A DNA stretch of 32,857 nt. It comes from Pseudomonas fluorescens (GTDB taxonomy: Bacteria; Pseudomonadota; Gammaproteobacteria; Pseudomonadales; Pseudomonadaceae). The stretch is from assembly GCF_000968015.1 (NCBI RefSeq), contig NZ_LACH01000030.1, positions 1 to 32,857 on the forward strand, read 5' to 3'. Under the pieces are notes generated by a model. It worked only from the letters and a program-made list of their open reading frames with translations, made no database searches and was not told the DNA's origin. Below, piece after piece: positions 1 to 8,391 of the stretch; position 1 is the first letter of the stretch, and each line of letters starts with the position of its first letter. The translations under genes were made by a program, and so were the position numbers.

Positions 1-33
1 AACCTTATTCAGGACGGGACAGTCGAGTGAAAC

Positions 34-49
34 GAGGCTGCGATCTTTT
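34..49. repeat. Partial REP-like element
   Basis: The 16-base string GAGGCTGCGATCTTTT closely matches the outer end of the REP arm at 25567-25582. It is a truncated, unpaired copy. Apart from it and the terminator that follows, nothing is recognisable in the first 99 bases. Confidence 0.5.
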
Positions 50-54
50 GACAT

Positions 55-84
55 TAAAAAACCGGCCACGAAGGCCGGTTTTTG
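55..84 (-). terminator. Bidirectional hairpin terminator after sppA
   Basis: The stem ACCGGCC / GGCCGGT (61-67 and 73-79) has loop ACGAA, with an A-run on its left and a T-run on its right. It can therefore terminate in both directions. It lies 16 bases past the sppA stop and ends the rluC-HAD-sppA operon. Confidence 0.85.
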
Positions 85-99
85 ATGCAACCAGGAGCA

Positions 100-1089
100 T
101 CAGCGCAACGAAGGCCCCTGGAAGCCCATCCACATTGCCAGATGCTCAGCCACGCTGGCTCCGAGCTTTTTCGAGAAGCGATCGAACGGCGACTCCTGAA
201 CGGTGAAATCCACCAATTCTTTCTCGCCGATCACGTCACGCGCCACCGAACTGGCATTGCCCAGACCATCGATCAGACCCAGCGGCAGTGCCTGCTCGCC
301 GGACCAGACCAACCCGGAGAACAGCTCCGGATGCTCCTTATCCTTGAGGCGGTCGCCACGACCCTTCTTGACGCTGTTGATGAATTGCTGATGAGTGGTG
401 TCGAGCACGCCCTGCCAGAACTGAGTTTCTTCAGGCTTCTGCGGCTGGAACGGATCGAGGAACGACTTATGCTCGCCGGAGGTGTAAGTGCGACGCTCCA
501 CGCCCAGTTTCTCCATCGTCCCGACAAAGCCATAACCGGCCGCCGTCACACCAATGGAACCCACCAGGCTCGCCTTGTCGGCGTAGATCTGATCCGCCGC
601 ACTGGCGATGTAGTAAGCACCGGAAGCGCCCAGATCGGAGATCACCGCGTAAAGCCTGGTGTCTGGATGCAGGCCGCGCAAACGGCGGATCTCGTCATAG
701 ACGTAGCCCGATTGCACCGGACTGCCGCCCGGACTGTTGATTCGCAGGATGACGCCTTTGACCTTCTCGTCCTCGAACGCTGCACGCAGGCTGCCGACGA
801 TGTTGTCAGCGCTGGCAGGCTCCTTGTCGGCGATCATGCCGGTCACGTCGATCAGCGCGGTGTAGTTGCCACTGCGGGTAGCCGCTTTTTCCATGTCCAT
901 CAGCGGCGTGAACAGGATCAACGCGCCAAACAGGTACACAAAGGTCAGCAGCTTGAAGAAAATGCCCCAGCGACGGGACCGGCGCTGCTCCTGCACGCTG
1001 GCCAGCAAGGTCTTTTCCAGCAGCTTCCAGCTTTTCTCGTCACCGCTCTCTGCGCTCGCCTTGGCGGGCGTTTTCCATTCGTCGGTCAT
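100..1089 (-). CDS. sppA: S49 signal peptide peptidase, SppA type
   Basis: This 329-residue inner-membrane serine protease belongs to the short (single-repeat) SppA class that degrades remnant signal peptides and misfolded membrane proteins. One membrane segment lies at about residues 41-64, after a charged cytoplasmic N-terminus; the protease domain is predicted to be periplasmic. The catalytic dyad is visible: the nucleophile is Ser156 in GASGAYY and the likely general base is Lys208 in GEHKSFLDP. The oxyanion-region motif NSPGGS lies at 118-123. The gene is last in an operon behind the HAD phosphatase (24-base gap) and rluC. The start at 1089 gives the full transmembrane N-terminus, though the ribosome site (GGGGTAGA) is weak. 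The family call is solid; the true substrate is not known from sequence. Confidence 0.93.
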   Translation of the reverse strand: MTDEWKTPAKASAESGDEKSWKLLEKTLLASVQEQRRSRRWGIFFKLLTFVYLFGALILFTPLMDMEKAATRSGNYTALIDVTGMIADKEPASADNIVGSLRAAFEDEKVKGVILRINSPGGSPVQSGYVYDEIRRLRGLHPDTRLYAVISDLGASGAYYIASAADQIYADKASLVGSIGVTAAGYGFVGTMEKLGVERRTYTSGEHKSFLDPFQPQKPEETQFWQGVLDTTHQQFINSVKKGRGDRLKDKEHPELFSGLVWSGEQALPLGLIDGLGNASSVARDVIGEKELVDFTVQESPFDRFSKKLGASVAEHLAMWMGFQGPSLR

Positions 1090-1113
1090 GACATCTACCC
1101 CAGCAAAAACCTA

Positions 1114-1776
1114 TTAAGCCCGCTGACTCAGCCAGGCGTGCAATTCTGAAAAACGATCAATGGCCAGTGCCGGCTCGAACAACTTCAACGCTTCGATCGA
1201 TTGTGCGCCATAGCTGACGGCCACCGAATCCATACCGGCGTTGCGCGCCATCTGCAAATCAAAGGACGAATCGCCCACCATCAGCGCTTGCTCCGGGCGA
1301 ACCTCGCAATGAGCGAGGATCTGCTCGAGCATCAGCGGATGGGGTTTGCTGGCGGTTTCGTCGGCCGCGCGGGTGATATCGAAATAATCTTCCCAGCCGT
1401 GAGACTTCAGCACCCGATCCAGCCCGCGACGGGCCTTGCCGGTCGCGACCGCCAATTGATAACCCTCTGCACGAAACGCTTCCATCGTCTCGACAACGCC
1501 TTCGAACAACGGCGAAGGCACCGCTTCTGATGCAATGTAGTGATCGGCGTAATGCTCGCGAAAGGCGATCAACTCGGCATCGTCAATGTCTGGATACAAG
1601 GTCCGAATCGCTTCCGGCAAGCCCAGACCGATGATTCCCTTGACGGCGAAATCATCGCGCAACTGAAACCCGGATCGTTCGGACGCGACATGCATCGACT
1701 CGACAATCCGACCAATGGAGTCGGCGAGAGTGCCGTCCCAATCGAAAATCAGCAGCTTGTAATCAGATGGGCGCAC
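1114..1776 (-). CDS. HAD-IA family hydrolase (phosphoglycolate phosphatase-like)
   Basis: The 220-residue protein has all the HAD phosphatase motifs: motif [10 protein letters not shown] with nucleophile Asp12 and Asp14, motif II VATGK, Lys in KPHP, and the acidic motif IV in [13 protein letters not shown] helical cap lies between motifs I and II, typical of subclass IA (Gph/PGMB-like). It should hydrolyse a small phosphorylated metabolite; the substrate cannot be read from the sequence. A GTG start at 1776 is chosen because GGAG sits seven bases upstream. The start overlaps the end of rluC by 14 bases, so the two are translationally coupled. I recall the same rluC-HAD-sppA order in P. aeruginosa. 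A role cleaning up a damaged nucleotide or sugar phosphate is possible but speculative. Confidence 0.9.
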   Translation of the reverse strand: MRPSDYKLLIFDWDGTLADSIGRIVESMHVASERSGFQLRDDFAVKGIIGLGLPEAIRTLYPDIDDAELIAFREHYADHYIASEAVPSPLFEGVVETMEAFRAEGYQLAVATGKARRGLDRVLKSHGWEDYFDITRAADETASKPHPLMLEQILAHCEVRPEQALMVGDSSFDLQMARNAGMDSVAVSYGAQSIEALKLFEPALAIDRFSELHAWLSQRA

Positions 1777-2725
1777 TCAATCGCTCCACGGTTTTGGCCC
1801 ACATCTCGTCGACCGGCGCCTGCAACTTCAGCTCACTACCATCCGGCAGCGGCACGGTCAGCATGTAGGCGTGCAGGAACAGGCGCTTGCCGCCCAGGTC
1901 ACGAATCTCTTTGCTGAAGCCTTCATCGCCGTACTTGGTATCGCCAGCGATGCAGTGCCCGGCGTGCAAGGTGTGGACGCGGATCTGGTGAGTCCGGCCG
2001 GTGATCGGCTTGGCTTCGATCAGGGTGGCAAAGTCGCCAAAACGACGCAGGACCTTGAACACGGTCACGGACTCCTTGCCCTCCTCCTCGTCGACCTCGA
2101 CCATACGCTCGCCGGAGCGCAGATTGCTCTTGCCCAGCGACGCTCGGACTTGCTTGATCGACGCCGCCCAATTGCCGCGAACCAGCGCCATGTAGCGCTT
2201 ATCGACGCCATCGCCGCGCAATGCCGTGTGCAAGTGACGCAACATGCTGCGCTTCTTGGCGATCATCAGCAGACCGGAGGTGTCACGGTCGAGACGGTGA
2301 ACCAGTTCAAGCTCCTTGCAATCGGGACGCAACTGACGAAAGGCTTCGATCACCCCGTAAGTCAAGCCGCTGCCACCATGAACCGCGATGCCACAAGGCT
2401 TGTTGATCACGATCAACGCCTTGTCTTCGAAGATAATCGAGGCTTCGAGGCGCTGGAGCAGGCCTTGTGCCAGCGGCACGGGCTCGTCGCGCTCAGGCAC
2501 GCGAACCGGCGGCACGCGCACGATATCGCCCGCCTGCAGCTTGTATTCGGGCTTGATCCGACCTTTGTTCACTCGCACTTCGCCTTTACGCAAAATGCGG
2601 TAAATCAAAGTCTTGGGCACGCCTTTGAGCCGAGCGAGAAGGAAGTTATCAATTCGTTGGCCGGCATATTCCGGCGAGACCTCCAGCAGTTGTACGGCTG
2701 GGGTCGAAGGGGCAGTAGTTGTCAT
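1763..2725 (-). CDS. rluC: 23S rRNA pseudouridine(955/2504/2580) synthase RluC
   Basis: This 320-residue enzyme isomerises specific uridines of 23S rRNA to pseudouridine. An S4 RNA-binding domain occupies about residues 20-75 ([10 protein letters not shown] ... [10 protein letters not shown]). The RluA-family catalytic domain follows, with signature [11 protein letters not shown] whose catalytic Asp is residue 146. The C-terminal half has the family motif GRTHQIRVH. Length matches E. coli RluC (about 319). RluC is preferred over RluD because of its place divergent from rne, the arrangement found in E. coli and Pseudomonas. The gene is first in its operon and is transcribed away from rne out of a shared 700-base intergenic region. 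Confidence 0.93.
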   Translation of the reverse strand: MTTTAPSTPAVQLLEVSPEYAGQRIDNFLLARLKGVPKTLIYRILRKGEVRVNKGRIKPEYKLQAGDIVRVPPVRVPERDEPVPLAQGLLQRLEASIIFEDKALIVINKPCGIAVHGGSGLTYGVIEAFRQLRPDCKELELVHRLDRDTSGLLMIAKKRSMLRHLHTALRGDGVDKRYMALVRGNWAASIKQVRASLGKSNLRSGERMVEVDEEEGKESVTVFKVLRRFGDFATLIEAKPITGRTHQIRVHTLHAGHCIAGDTKYGDEGFSKEIRDLGGKRLFLHAYMLTVPLPDGSELKLQAPVDEMWAKTVERLSAPI

Positions 2726-2754
2726 GGCGCGGATGATAACAATTTTTTATGGAA

Positions 2755-2783
2755 TTGAAGCACTTAATCATTGCTGCTATAGT
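2755..2783 (+). promoter_or_regulatory. Sigma70-type promoter for the rne leader
   Basis: A -35 box TTGAAG (2755-2760) is separated by exactly 17 bases from a -10 box TATAGT (2778-2783). Transcription would begin near 2790, about 635 bases before the rne start codon. It overlaps the region upstream of rluC, whose own minus-strand promoter is probably the TATCAT-like stretch near 2734-2742. Confidence 0.65.
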
Positions 2784-2789
2784 CGCGAA

Positions 2790-3425
2790 CGCCGCCAAAA
2801 GTGGCCTGGACAGCGGACTAACGGTCAAAAACCGGCCCTGACCAACGCAATTCACGAGGACGAGAGGCCGTCCTACGGGGCTTTCGCTACGAAACGGTAG
2901 AGTTTGCAGTTGTAACGAGCGCAGGTGACATGAGGCCTGAAGCATGCCGCAAAGCAGAGTTTTCACTCGCCTTGCGAGCAAATATTCACGGCCAGTTCAC
3001 AAAGTGCAGTCAGCTACGAGCAACCCCGAGCGAACGCTTCGGAAACAACGCCTAAATTAGCCATGATGCGTGACCTCCCCTTTCGGAGCTCACGGTAAAT
3101 GCCAACCCGCTGCGGATTCTGCGCGCGGCAGCACCCGAATTATCAGGGATACGTGTAGGGTGGAGATGCACAACCGCTGGACTGTGTAGCAATAGGCTTT
3201 ATCAAGACGCTTCATCTCGTCCACAGCCGCTGGTTGATTCCTCCTCCTGACTGAGTGCTTAAGTAGCCACAGCAAGCAGGACGCGTACGTCGCGACGCCG
3301 GCCCAATTGGTCGGGGTTCGCTAGACACTGGAGTGTCCAACCACTCCTGACGCACCTGACACCGACCATGAGAAGTCGTGTGTGCCGAACGCCGTTTCCG
3401 GCAGCCCGGAAACCGACGGTACTAC
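2790..3425 (+). promoter_or_regulatory. Long structured 5' leader of rne
   Basis: No convincing gene lies in this ~635-base stretch. It contains several inverted repeats: TTTCG/CGAAA near 2883; a two-part helix CAACC (3171-3175) with GGTTG (3232-3236) and CTGTG (3182-3186) with CACAG (3222-3226); an alternative GAGATG (3163-3168) with CATCTC (3213-3218) that cannot nest with it; GGAGTG/CACTCC (3330-3347); and GTTTCCGG/CCGGAAAC (3394-3413) ending 12 bases before the start codon. E. coli rne is autoregulated through hairpins in a 361-base leader, so a similar feedback role is likely. That is inference, since these helices were found by eye and not folded. A separate small RNA made from the 2755 promoter is the alternative. 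Confidence 0.55.
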
Positions 3426-6400
3426 ATGAAAAGAATGCTGATTAACGCAACTCAACCCGAAGAGTTGCGTGTTGCACTGGTAGATGGCCAACGCCTCTAC
3501 GACCTGGACATCGAATCCGGTGCACGCGAGCAGAAAAAGGCCAACATCTATAAAGGCCGGATTACTCGCATCGAACCAAGCCTTGAGGCTGCCTTTGTCG
3601 ATTTCGGCTCTGAGCGCCACGGCTTCCTGCCCCTCAAAGAAATCTCCCGCGAATACTTCAAGAAAGCCCCCGAAGGCCGCGTCAACATCAAGGACGTCCT
3701 GAGCGAAGGCCAGGAAGTCATCGTTCAGGTCGAAAAAGAAGAACGTGGCAACAAGGGCGCAGCCCTGACCACCTTCATCAGCCTGGCCGGTCGTTACCTG
3801 GTTCTGATGCCGAACAACCCGCGTGCCGGCGGTATTTCCCGTCGCATCGAAGGTGAAGAGCGCAACGAACTGCGTGAAGCCCTGAACGGCCTGGTTGCCC
3901 CAGCCGACATGGGCCTGATCGTTCGCACTGCCGGCCTGGGCCGCAGCAGCGAAGAAATGCAGTGGGACCTCGACTACCTGCTGCAACTCTGGACCGCCAT
4001 CAAAGAAGCCTCGCTGGATCGCTCCGCGCCGTTCCTGATCTACCAGGAAAGCAACGTGATCATCCGCGCCATCCGCGATTACCTGCGCCAGGACATCGGC
4101 GAAGTGCTGATCGACAGCGTTGAAGCCCAGGACGAAGCCCTGACTTTCATTCGCCAGGTAATGCCGCAGTACGCCAGCAAGATCAAGCTGTACGAAGACA
4201 GCGTTCCGCTGTTCAACCGTTTCCAGATCGAAAGCCAGATCGAGACCGCTTTCCAGCGCGTCGTTGAACTGCCTTCCGGCGGCTCCATCGTTATCGATCC
4301 GACCGAAGCCCTGGTGTCCATCGACATCAACTCGGCGCGCGCCACCAAAGGCAGCGACATCGAAGAAACCGCCCTGCAGACCAACCTTGAAGCCGCCGAA
4401 GAAATCGCCCGTCAGTTGCGCCTGCGCGACATCGGCGGCCTGATCGTCATCGACTTCATCGACATGACCCCTGCCAAGAACCAGCGCGCCGTGGAAGAGA
4501 AAGTCCGCGAATGCCTGGAAGCCGACCGCGCTCGCGTGCAAGTCGGTCGCATCTCGCGCTTCGGCCTGCTGGAAATGTCCCGTCAGCGCCTGCGTCCATC
4601 GCTGGGCGAAAGCAGCGGCATCGTTTGCCCGCGTTGCAACGGCACCGGCATCATCCGTGACGTTGAATCGCTGTCGCTGGCGATCCTGCGCCTGATCGAA
4701 GAAGAAGCCCTGAAAGACCGCACTGCCGAAGTTCGCGCCCAAGTGCCGATCCCGGTCGCTGCGTTCCTGCTCAACGAAAAACGCAACTCGATCACCAAGA
4801 TCGAACTGCGCACCCGTGCCCGCATCGTCATTCTGCCGAACGATCACCTCGAAACGCCGCACTTCGAAGTTCAGCGTCTGCGCGATGACAGCCCGGAAGC
4901 CGCGGTTGGCCAGTCCAGCTACGAAATCGCTGCTGCCGCTGCCGAAGTCGAAGAAGTCCAGCCAGCCGCTGCGACCCGCACCCTGGTTCGCCAGGAAGCT
5001 GCGGTCAAGACGGCTCCGGCCCGCGCCAACGCTCCGGTTCCGACCGAAGTCGTCGCTCCCGCACCGGTTGCCGCCCCGGCCGCAGCGCCAGAACCAAGCC
5101 TGTTCAAAGGCCTGGTGAAGTCGCTGGTCAGCCTGTTCGCGACCAAGGAAGAGCCTGCAGCCCCGGTTGTGGTTGAAAAGCCAGCGACCACCGAGCGTCC
5201 GGCCCGCAACGAAGAGCGTCGCAACGGTCGTCAGCAGAGCCGCAACCGTAACGGTCGCCGCGATGAAGAACGCAAGCCTCGTGAAGAACGTGCACCGCGT
5301 GAAGAGCGCGCACCACGTGAGCCACGCGAAGCCCGCGAAGAAACGCCAGTAGTCGCCCGCGAAGAACGCGCTCCACGTGAAGAGCGCGCACCACGCGCCC
5401 CTCGTGAAGAACGTGCACCGCGCGCTCCTCGCGAAGATCGCAAGCCACGTGGCGATCGTGAAGAGCGTCCGGTTCGTGAATTGCGTGAGCCTCTTGATGC
5501 TGCTCCGGTTCCGGCGGCTGCTACTGCTGCTGCGACTACTGCTGAAGAGCGTCCAGCTCGCCAGCCACGTGAAGAACGCGCTCCACGCCCACCGCGTGAA
5601 GAACGTCAGCCACGTGCCGAACAAGCCGCTGCAGCAGTAGCTGAAGAAGAGCTGGTGACCAACGAAGAGCAACTGCAGGAAGACGGTCAGGAAGGCGCCG
5701 AAGGCGATCGTCCACGCCGCCGCTCCCGTGGCCAGCGTCGTCGCAGCAACCGTCGCGAGCGTCAACGCGATGCCAACGGCAATGTGATCGAAGGTTCGGA
5801 AGAATCCGAGTCCGCCGAAGGTAACGAAGCTGGCGAAACCAACGAAGCGCCAAGCGCTGCCGATCTGGCCGCCGGCCTGGCTGTTACCGCAGCCGTTGCC
5901 AGCACCGTGATCAGCGCTCCAGCCGAAGCACAGGCTAACGAGCAAGCCGAACGCGCGACTGCCGCCACCCTGGAAACTGCTCCAGTGGAAGCGCCAGTGG
6001 TTGAAGCAACGACTCCGGTCGAAGCCACCGCCGCTCCGGAAATCGAAGTCGCCCCGGTTCGTGAAGCACAGCCAGTCGTTGAAGCGGCCGCTGAGCCAGT
6101 GGTTGCCGCAGAACCGGTTGTCGAAACAGCCAGCGAAACAGTGACCGAAGCTGCCCGTGAAGTTCGCGAAGAGCAAACCGCGTTCAACTGGGTTGCCGAG
6201 CCAGCCGCCGCCGAAGCGCCAGTAGCCGAGGCTATGGTGTCCGAGCCAGTGGTTGCTGCTGCCGAGCCTGCTCCGGTGGTTGAAGCGCCGGTTGTTGCCG
6301 AAGTGGCTGCACCGGAAATCGAAGCCGCCCCTGTCAGCGCCCTGACGCCAAGTGGCCGTGCGCCTAACGACCCACGTGAAGTGCGTCGTCGCAAGCGTGA

Positions 6401-6635
6401 AGAAGAGCGTTTGCAGAAGGAAGCCGAACTGGCTGCCGCTGCTGCTCCGGCTGCTGTCGAAGCTGCACCGGTTGTCGCTGAAGTCGTCGAGGCAGCACCT
6501 GCCCCGGCTGCTGAGGTCGCTGCTGCCGAACCCGCTGAGTCGGTGATCGACGAAGCACCGCGCTCCGTTCAGGAAGCGGTAGAGCAACACGAGCAAGCCC
6601 TGGAAAAAGAACACGAGCCTAAACCTCTCGTCTGA
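3426..6635 (+). CDS. rne: Ribonuclease E
   Basis: This 1069-residue endoribonuclease is the scaffold of the RNA degradosome and processes rRNA, tRNA and mRNA. The start is ATG 3426 ([10 protein letters not shown], the conserved family N-terminus); a longer in-frame start at 3378 adds 16 non-conserved residues. The S1 domain is at about 37-120, the DNase I-like catalytic residues are Asp300 ([10 protein letters not shown]) and Asp343 (VIDFIDMTP), and the Zn-link is C401PRC404. From about residue 510 the sequence is low-complexity: Ala/Pro/Glu-rich segments, an Arg-rich tract of REERAP repeats (about 612-732), a second basic tract [18 protein letters not shown], and a late [14 protein letters not shown] motif. 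Such short linear motifs bind RNA and degradosome partners in Pseudomonas RNase E. No strong Shine-Dalgarno is visible; translation may be controlled by the leader hairpins. Confidence 0.97.
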   Translation: MKRMLINATQPEELRVALVDGQRLYDLDIESGAREQKKANIYKGRITRIEPSLEAAFVDFGSERHGFLPLKEISREYFKKAPEGRVNIKDVLSEGQEVIVQVEKEERGNKGAALTTFISLAGRYLVLMPNNPRAGGISRRIEGEERNELREALNGLVAPADMGLIVRTAGLGRSSEEMQWDLDYLLQLWTAIKEASLDRSAPFLIYQESNVIIRAIRDYLRQDIGEVLIDSVEAQDEALTFIRQVMPQYASKIKLYEDSVPLFNRFQIESQIETAFQRVVELPSGGSIVIDPTEALVSIDINSARATKGSDIEETALQTNLEAAEEIARQLRLRDIGGLIVIDFIDMTPAKNQRAVEEKVRECLEADRARVQVGRISRFGLLEMSRQRLRPSLGESSGIVCPRCNGTGIIRDVESLSLAILRLIEEEALKDRTAEVRAQVPIPVAAFLLNEKRNSITKIELRTRARIVILPNDHLETPHFEVQRLRDDSPEAAVGQSSYEIAAAAAEVEEVQPAAATRTLVRQEAAVKTAPARANAPVPTEVVAPAPVAAPAAAPEPSLFKGLVKSLVSLFATKEEPAAPVVVEKPATTERPARNEERRNGRQQSRNRNGRRDEERKPREERAPREERAPREPREAREETPVVAREERAPREERAPRAPREERAPRAPREDRKPRGDREERPVRELREPLDAAPVPAAATAAATTAEERPARQPREERAPRPPREERQPRAEQAAAAVAEEELVTNEEQLQEDGQEGAEGDRPRRRSRGQRRRSNRRERQRDANGNVIEGSEESESAEGNEAGETNEAPSAADLAAGLAVTAAVASTVISAPAEAQANEQAERATAATLETAPVEAPVVEATTPVEATAAPEIEVAPVREAQPVVEAAAEPVVAAEPVVETASETVTEAAREVREEQTAFNWVAEPAAAEAPVAEAMVSEPVVAAAEPAPVVEAPVVAEVAAPEIEAAPVSALTPSGRAPNDPREVRRRKREEERLQKEAELAAAAAPAAVEAAPVVAEVVEAAPAPAAEVAAAEPAESVIDEAPRSVQEAVEQHEQALEKEHEPKPLV
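5261..5622 (+). repeat. REERAP-coding tandem repeat in the RNase E tail
   Basis: Imperfect in-frame units of about 15-18 bases encode repeated [17 protein letters not shown] and related peptides, interrupted by a short Ala/Pro segment near 5490-5545. The product is a highly basic, disordered RNA-binding tract. Repeat number is likely to vary between strains through slippage. Confidence 0.8.
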
Positions 6636-6654
6636 TTCCATCGGCCACTAAAAA

Positions 6655-6686
6655 GCCCCGCCTGGTGATCCAGGCGGGGCTTTTTT
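6655..6686 (+). terminator. Rho-independent terminator after rne
   Basis: An 11-bp perfect stem GCCCCGCCTGG / CCAGGCGGGGC (6655-6665, 6670-6680) with loop TGAT is followed by six T. A-residues on the left side mean it also works for the minus-strand molybdenum operon converging from the right. Confidence 0.92.
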
Positions 6687-6706
6687 ATGTCCGTGAACAT
6701 CACAAC

Positions 6707-6810
6707 GATCCAATGTGGGAGCGGGCTTGCTCGCGAAGAGGGCGTGTCAGTCGACATCTATGTTGACTGATACGCCGCTTTCGCGAGCAAGCCCGCTCCC
6801 ACATTGGATC
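6707..6810. repeat. REPIN A (perfect 31-bp inverted arms)
   Basis: Arms at 6707-6737 and 6780-6810 are perfect inverted copies containing the core GTGGGAGCGGGCTTGCTCGC, common in fluorescent pseudomonads. The 42-base spacer is itself nearly palindromic (GGCGT...ACGCC with two mismatches), so all 104 bases can fold as one hairpin. It sits between the convergent rne and mocA-like genes. Confidence 0.9.
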
Positions 6811-6820
6811 TGTGTCGAGG

Positions 6821-7411
6821 CTACTTGAAGATCAACTTCTCAGGCACATCCACATCCCACAACACCCCGGGATCGTCCACCGCCACCTCGACCACCCTCG
6901 CCTGCGCAAACAACGCCTTGGCCCCTCGATCACCAGACAACGCCATCAACGCAGCACCAAAGCTGCGCCCAAATCCCACCGGATGCCCAAACTCACCTTG
7001 ATGCACCGGGACACTGACGGCGTCATCAGCGATCTCCGCCTCCACACGCTCAATACTCGCTGGAAGGATGAACGGCATATCCCCCAGCACAATCAGCCAG
7101 CCGCCGAGCTGCGGACACGCCGCCACCCCGGCCGCGATGCTGTCACCCATGCCGGTCGATTCGACCAGCACAATCTCGCAACCATAAGCCTTGGCCATGC
7201 GGATCACTTGCGGTCGATCCACGGTGGTCACCAGGACGCGCTTCTCAAGGGTGGCCGGCAAATTCACCAGCACTTGCTCGATCATCGAATGAACAGCACC
7301 CTCGCGTCCCGAGCAATCCGCCACCAACTTGTCCTTCTCGGCACCGGCCTCCTGTCGAAACCGACTGCCCTGCCCCGCTGCCAGCACGATGACGCCGATG
7401 GGCTCACTCAT
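6821..7411 (-). CDS. MobA/MocA-like molybdenum cofactor nucleotidyltransferase
   Basis: This 196-residue protein of the NTP_transf_3 fold probably attaches CMP (MocA) or GMP (MobA) to molybdopterin for the molybdoenzyme encoded upstream. The nucleotide-binding loop VLAAGQGSRF lies at about residues 9-18, the metal-binding GDMPF near 110, and the family motif GHPVGFG near 142. It overlaps xdhC by four bases (ATGA), so it is translated as part of the same operon. MocA-type CTP use is more likely because xanthine-dehydrogenase-family enzymes use molybdopterin cytosine dinucleotide; this is inferred from context and not visible in a single residue. It is the last gene before REPIN A and the shared terminator. 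Confidence 0.85.
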   Translation of the reverse strand: MSEPIGVIVLAAGQGSRFRQEAGAEKDKLVADCSGREGAVHSMIEQVLVNLPATLEKRVLVTTVDRPQVIRMAKAYGCEIVLVESTGMGDSIAAGVAACPQLGGWLIVLGDMPFILPASIERVEAEIADDAVSVPVHQGEFGHPVGFGRSFGAALMALSGDRGAKALFAQARVVEVAVDDPGVLWDVDVPEKLIFK

Positions 7412-8391
7412 ACCACCTCCTGCAACGGCTTCTTCTGCTTCAGTTCGACCCCATTCTTGATCGCCACGATTTCGGCCAGCAGCGACAAGGCGATTTCCGC
7501 CGGTGTGTGGCTGCCAATGTGCAAACCGATCGGGCCATGCAGCCGCTCGATTGCCTCTTGTGACAAGCCTAGCTGAGCCAGATTTTCCCGGCGTTTCTGG
7601 CTGTTGACCCGTGAACCCAGCGCACCGACATAAAACGCCTTGGAATCCAGCGCCGTCAGCAGCGCCATGTCATCCAGTCGCGGATCGTGGGTCAGCGCGA
7701 CGATGGCCGTGCGCTCGTCGGTCTGGATGGTGAGCACCGCTTCATCGGGCATGCCCGAAACAAATCGCCCGTGCTGCTCTTCCCAGCCGTAGACGAACTC
7801 GGTGCGCGGATCACAGATCAGTACTTCGAAATCCAGCAAACGTGCCATCTCGGCGACATACCGGGACAACTGCCCCGCACCGATCAGCAACAGCCGCCAA
7901 CGCGGACCGTAAATGGCCCGCAGGGTTTTGCCGTCAAAACTCAGCGCATCGCTCTTGTCTGCCGGTTGCAGAACCACTTCACCGGTCGTGAGATCAAGCG
8001 AGCGAGCCACGATTTCATGCGCCTCACAGCGCGCCAGCAACTCAGCGACCCAAGCAGGATCGTCGACCCGCTCCTCAGTCAGGCGCAAGGTGCCGCCGCA
8101 CGGCAAACCGAAGCGTGCCGCCTCCTCACGGGTGACGCCGTAAGTGATCAATTGCACCGGCGGCCCATCGGCTGGAATACGACCGTCGTGCAGCCGGGCA
8201 ATCAAATCGTCTTCAACGCACCCGCCGGACACCGAGCCAATCACCACGCCATCTTCACGCAAGGCCAGCATGGCGCCAGGTGCCCGAGGCGCGGTGCCCC
8301 AGGTCTGGACCACGCTGTACAACACCACCCGCTGACCGGCGCGGCGCCATTCCAGCACGCTGCGCAGGACGTTCAGATCGACGCTGTCCAT
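7408..8391 (-). CDS. XdhC/CoxI family molybdoenzyme maturation factor
   Basis: This 327-residue accessory protein is thought to bind the molybdenum cofactor, help its sulfuration and hand it to the apo-enzyme. The N-terminal XdhC_CoxI domain shows SVSGGCVEDDL (about residues 53-63) and FGLPCGGTL (about 94-102). The C-terminal Rossmann domain has LLIGAGQLSRYVAEMA, an HDPRLDD loop, GALGSR, and the family-typical tail GPIGLHIGSHTPAEIALS. The start at 8391 gives the conserved N-terminus; in-frame upstream sequence to 8736 only shadows the Moco subunit gene. Its ATG shares one base with the stop of that gene (TGATG), showing translational coupling. Pairing of XdhC with a MobA-like enzyme in one operon is common for IorAB-type and related dehydrogenases. 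Confidence 0.92.
   Translation of the reverse strand: MDSVDLNVLRSVLEWRRAGQRVVLYSVVQTWGTAPRAPGAMLALREDGVVIGSVSGGCVEDDLIARLHDGRIPADGPPVQLITYGVTREEAARFGLPCGGTLRLTEERVDDPAWVAELLARCEAHEIVARSLDLTTGEVVLQPADKSDALSFDGKTLRAIYGPRWRLLLIGAGQLSRYVAEMARLLDFEVLICDPRTEFVYGWEEQHGRFVSGMPDEAVLTIQTDERTAIVALTHDPRLDDMALLTALDSKAFYVGALGSRVNSQKRRENLAQLGLSQEAIERLHGPIGLHIGSHTPAEIALSLLAEIVAIKNGVELKQKKPLQEVV

Noticed and set aside
2830..3060. Possible housekeeping RNA (RNase P or tmRNA) in the rne leader
   Set aside because: The characteristic conserved sequences of rnpB and ssrA are not present.
3090..3275. A 61-codon minus-strand frame in the rne leader
   Set aside because: No ribosome site, and the region is better explained as structured leader RNA.
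3321..6641. A 1106-residue open frame antisense to the whole rne gene
   Set aside because: Its sequence is low-complexity (Phe, Gly, Ser, Arg-rich) and arises from the biased codons of rne. It has no ribosome site or known domain, while the plus-strand reading is unmistakably RNase E.
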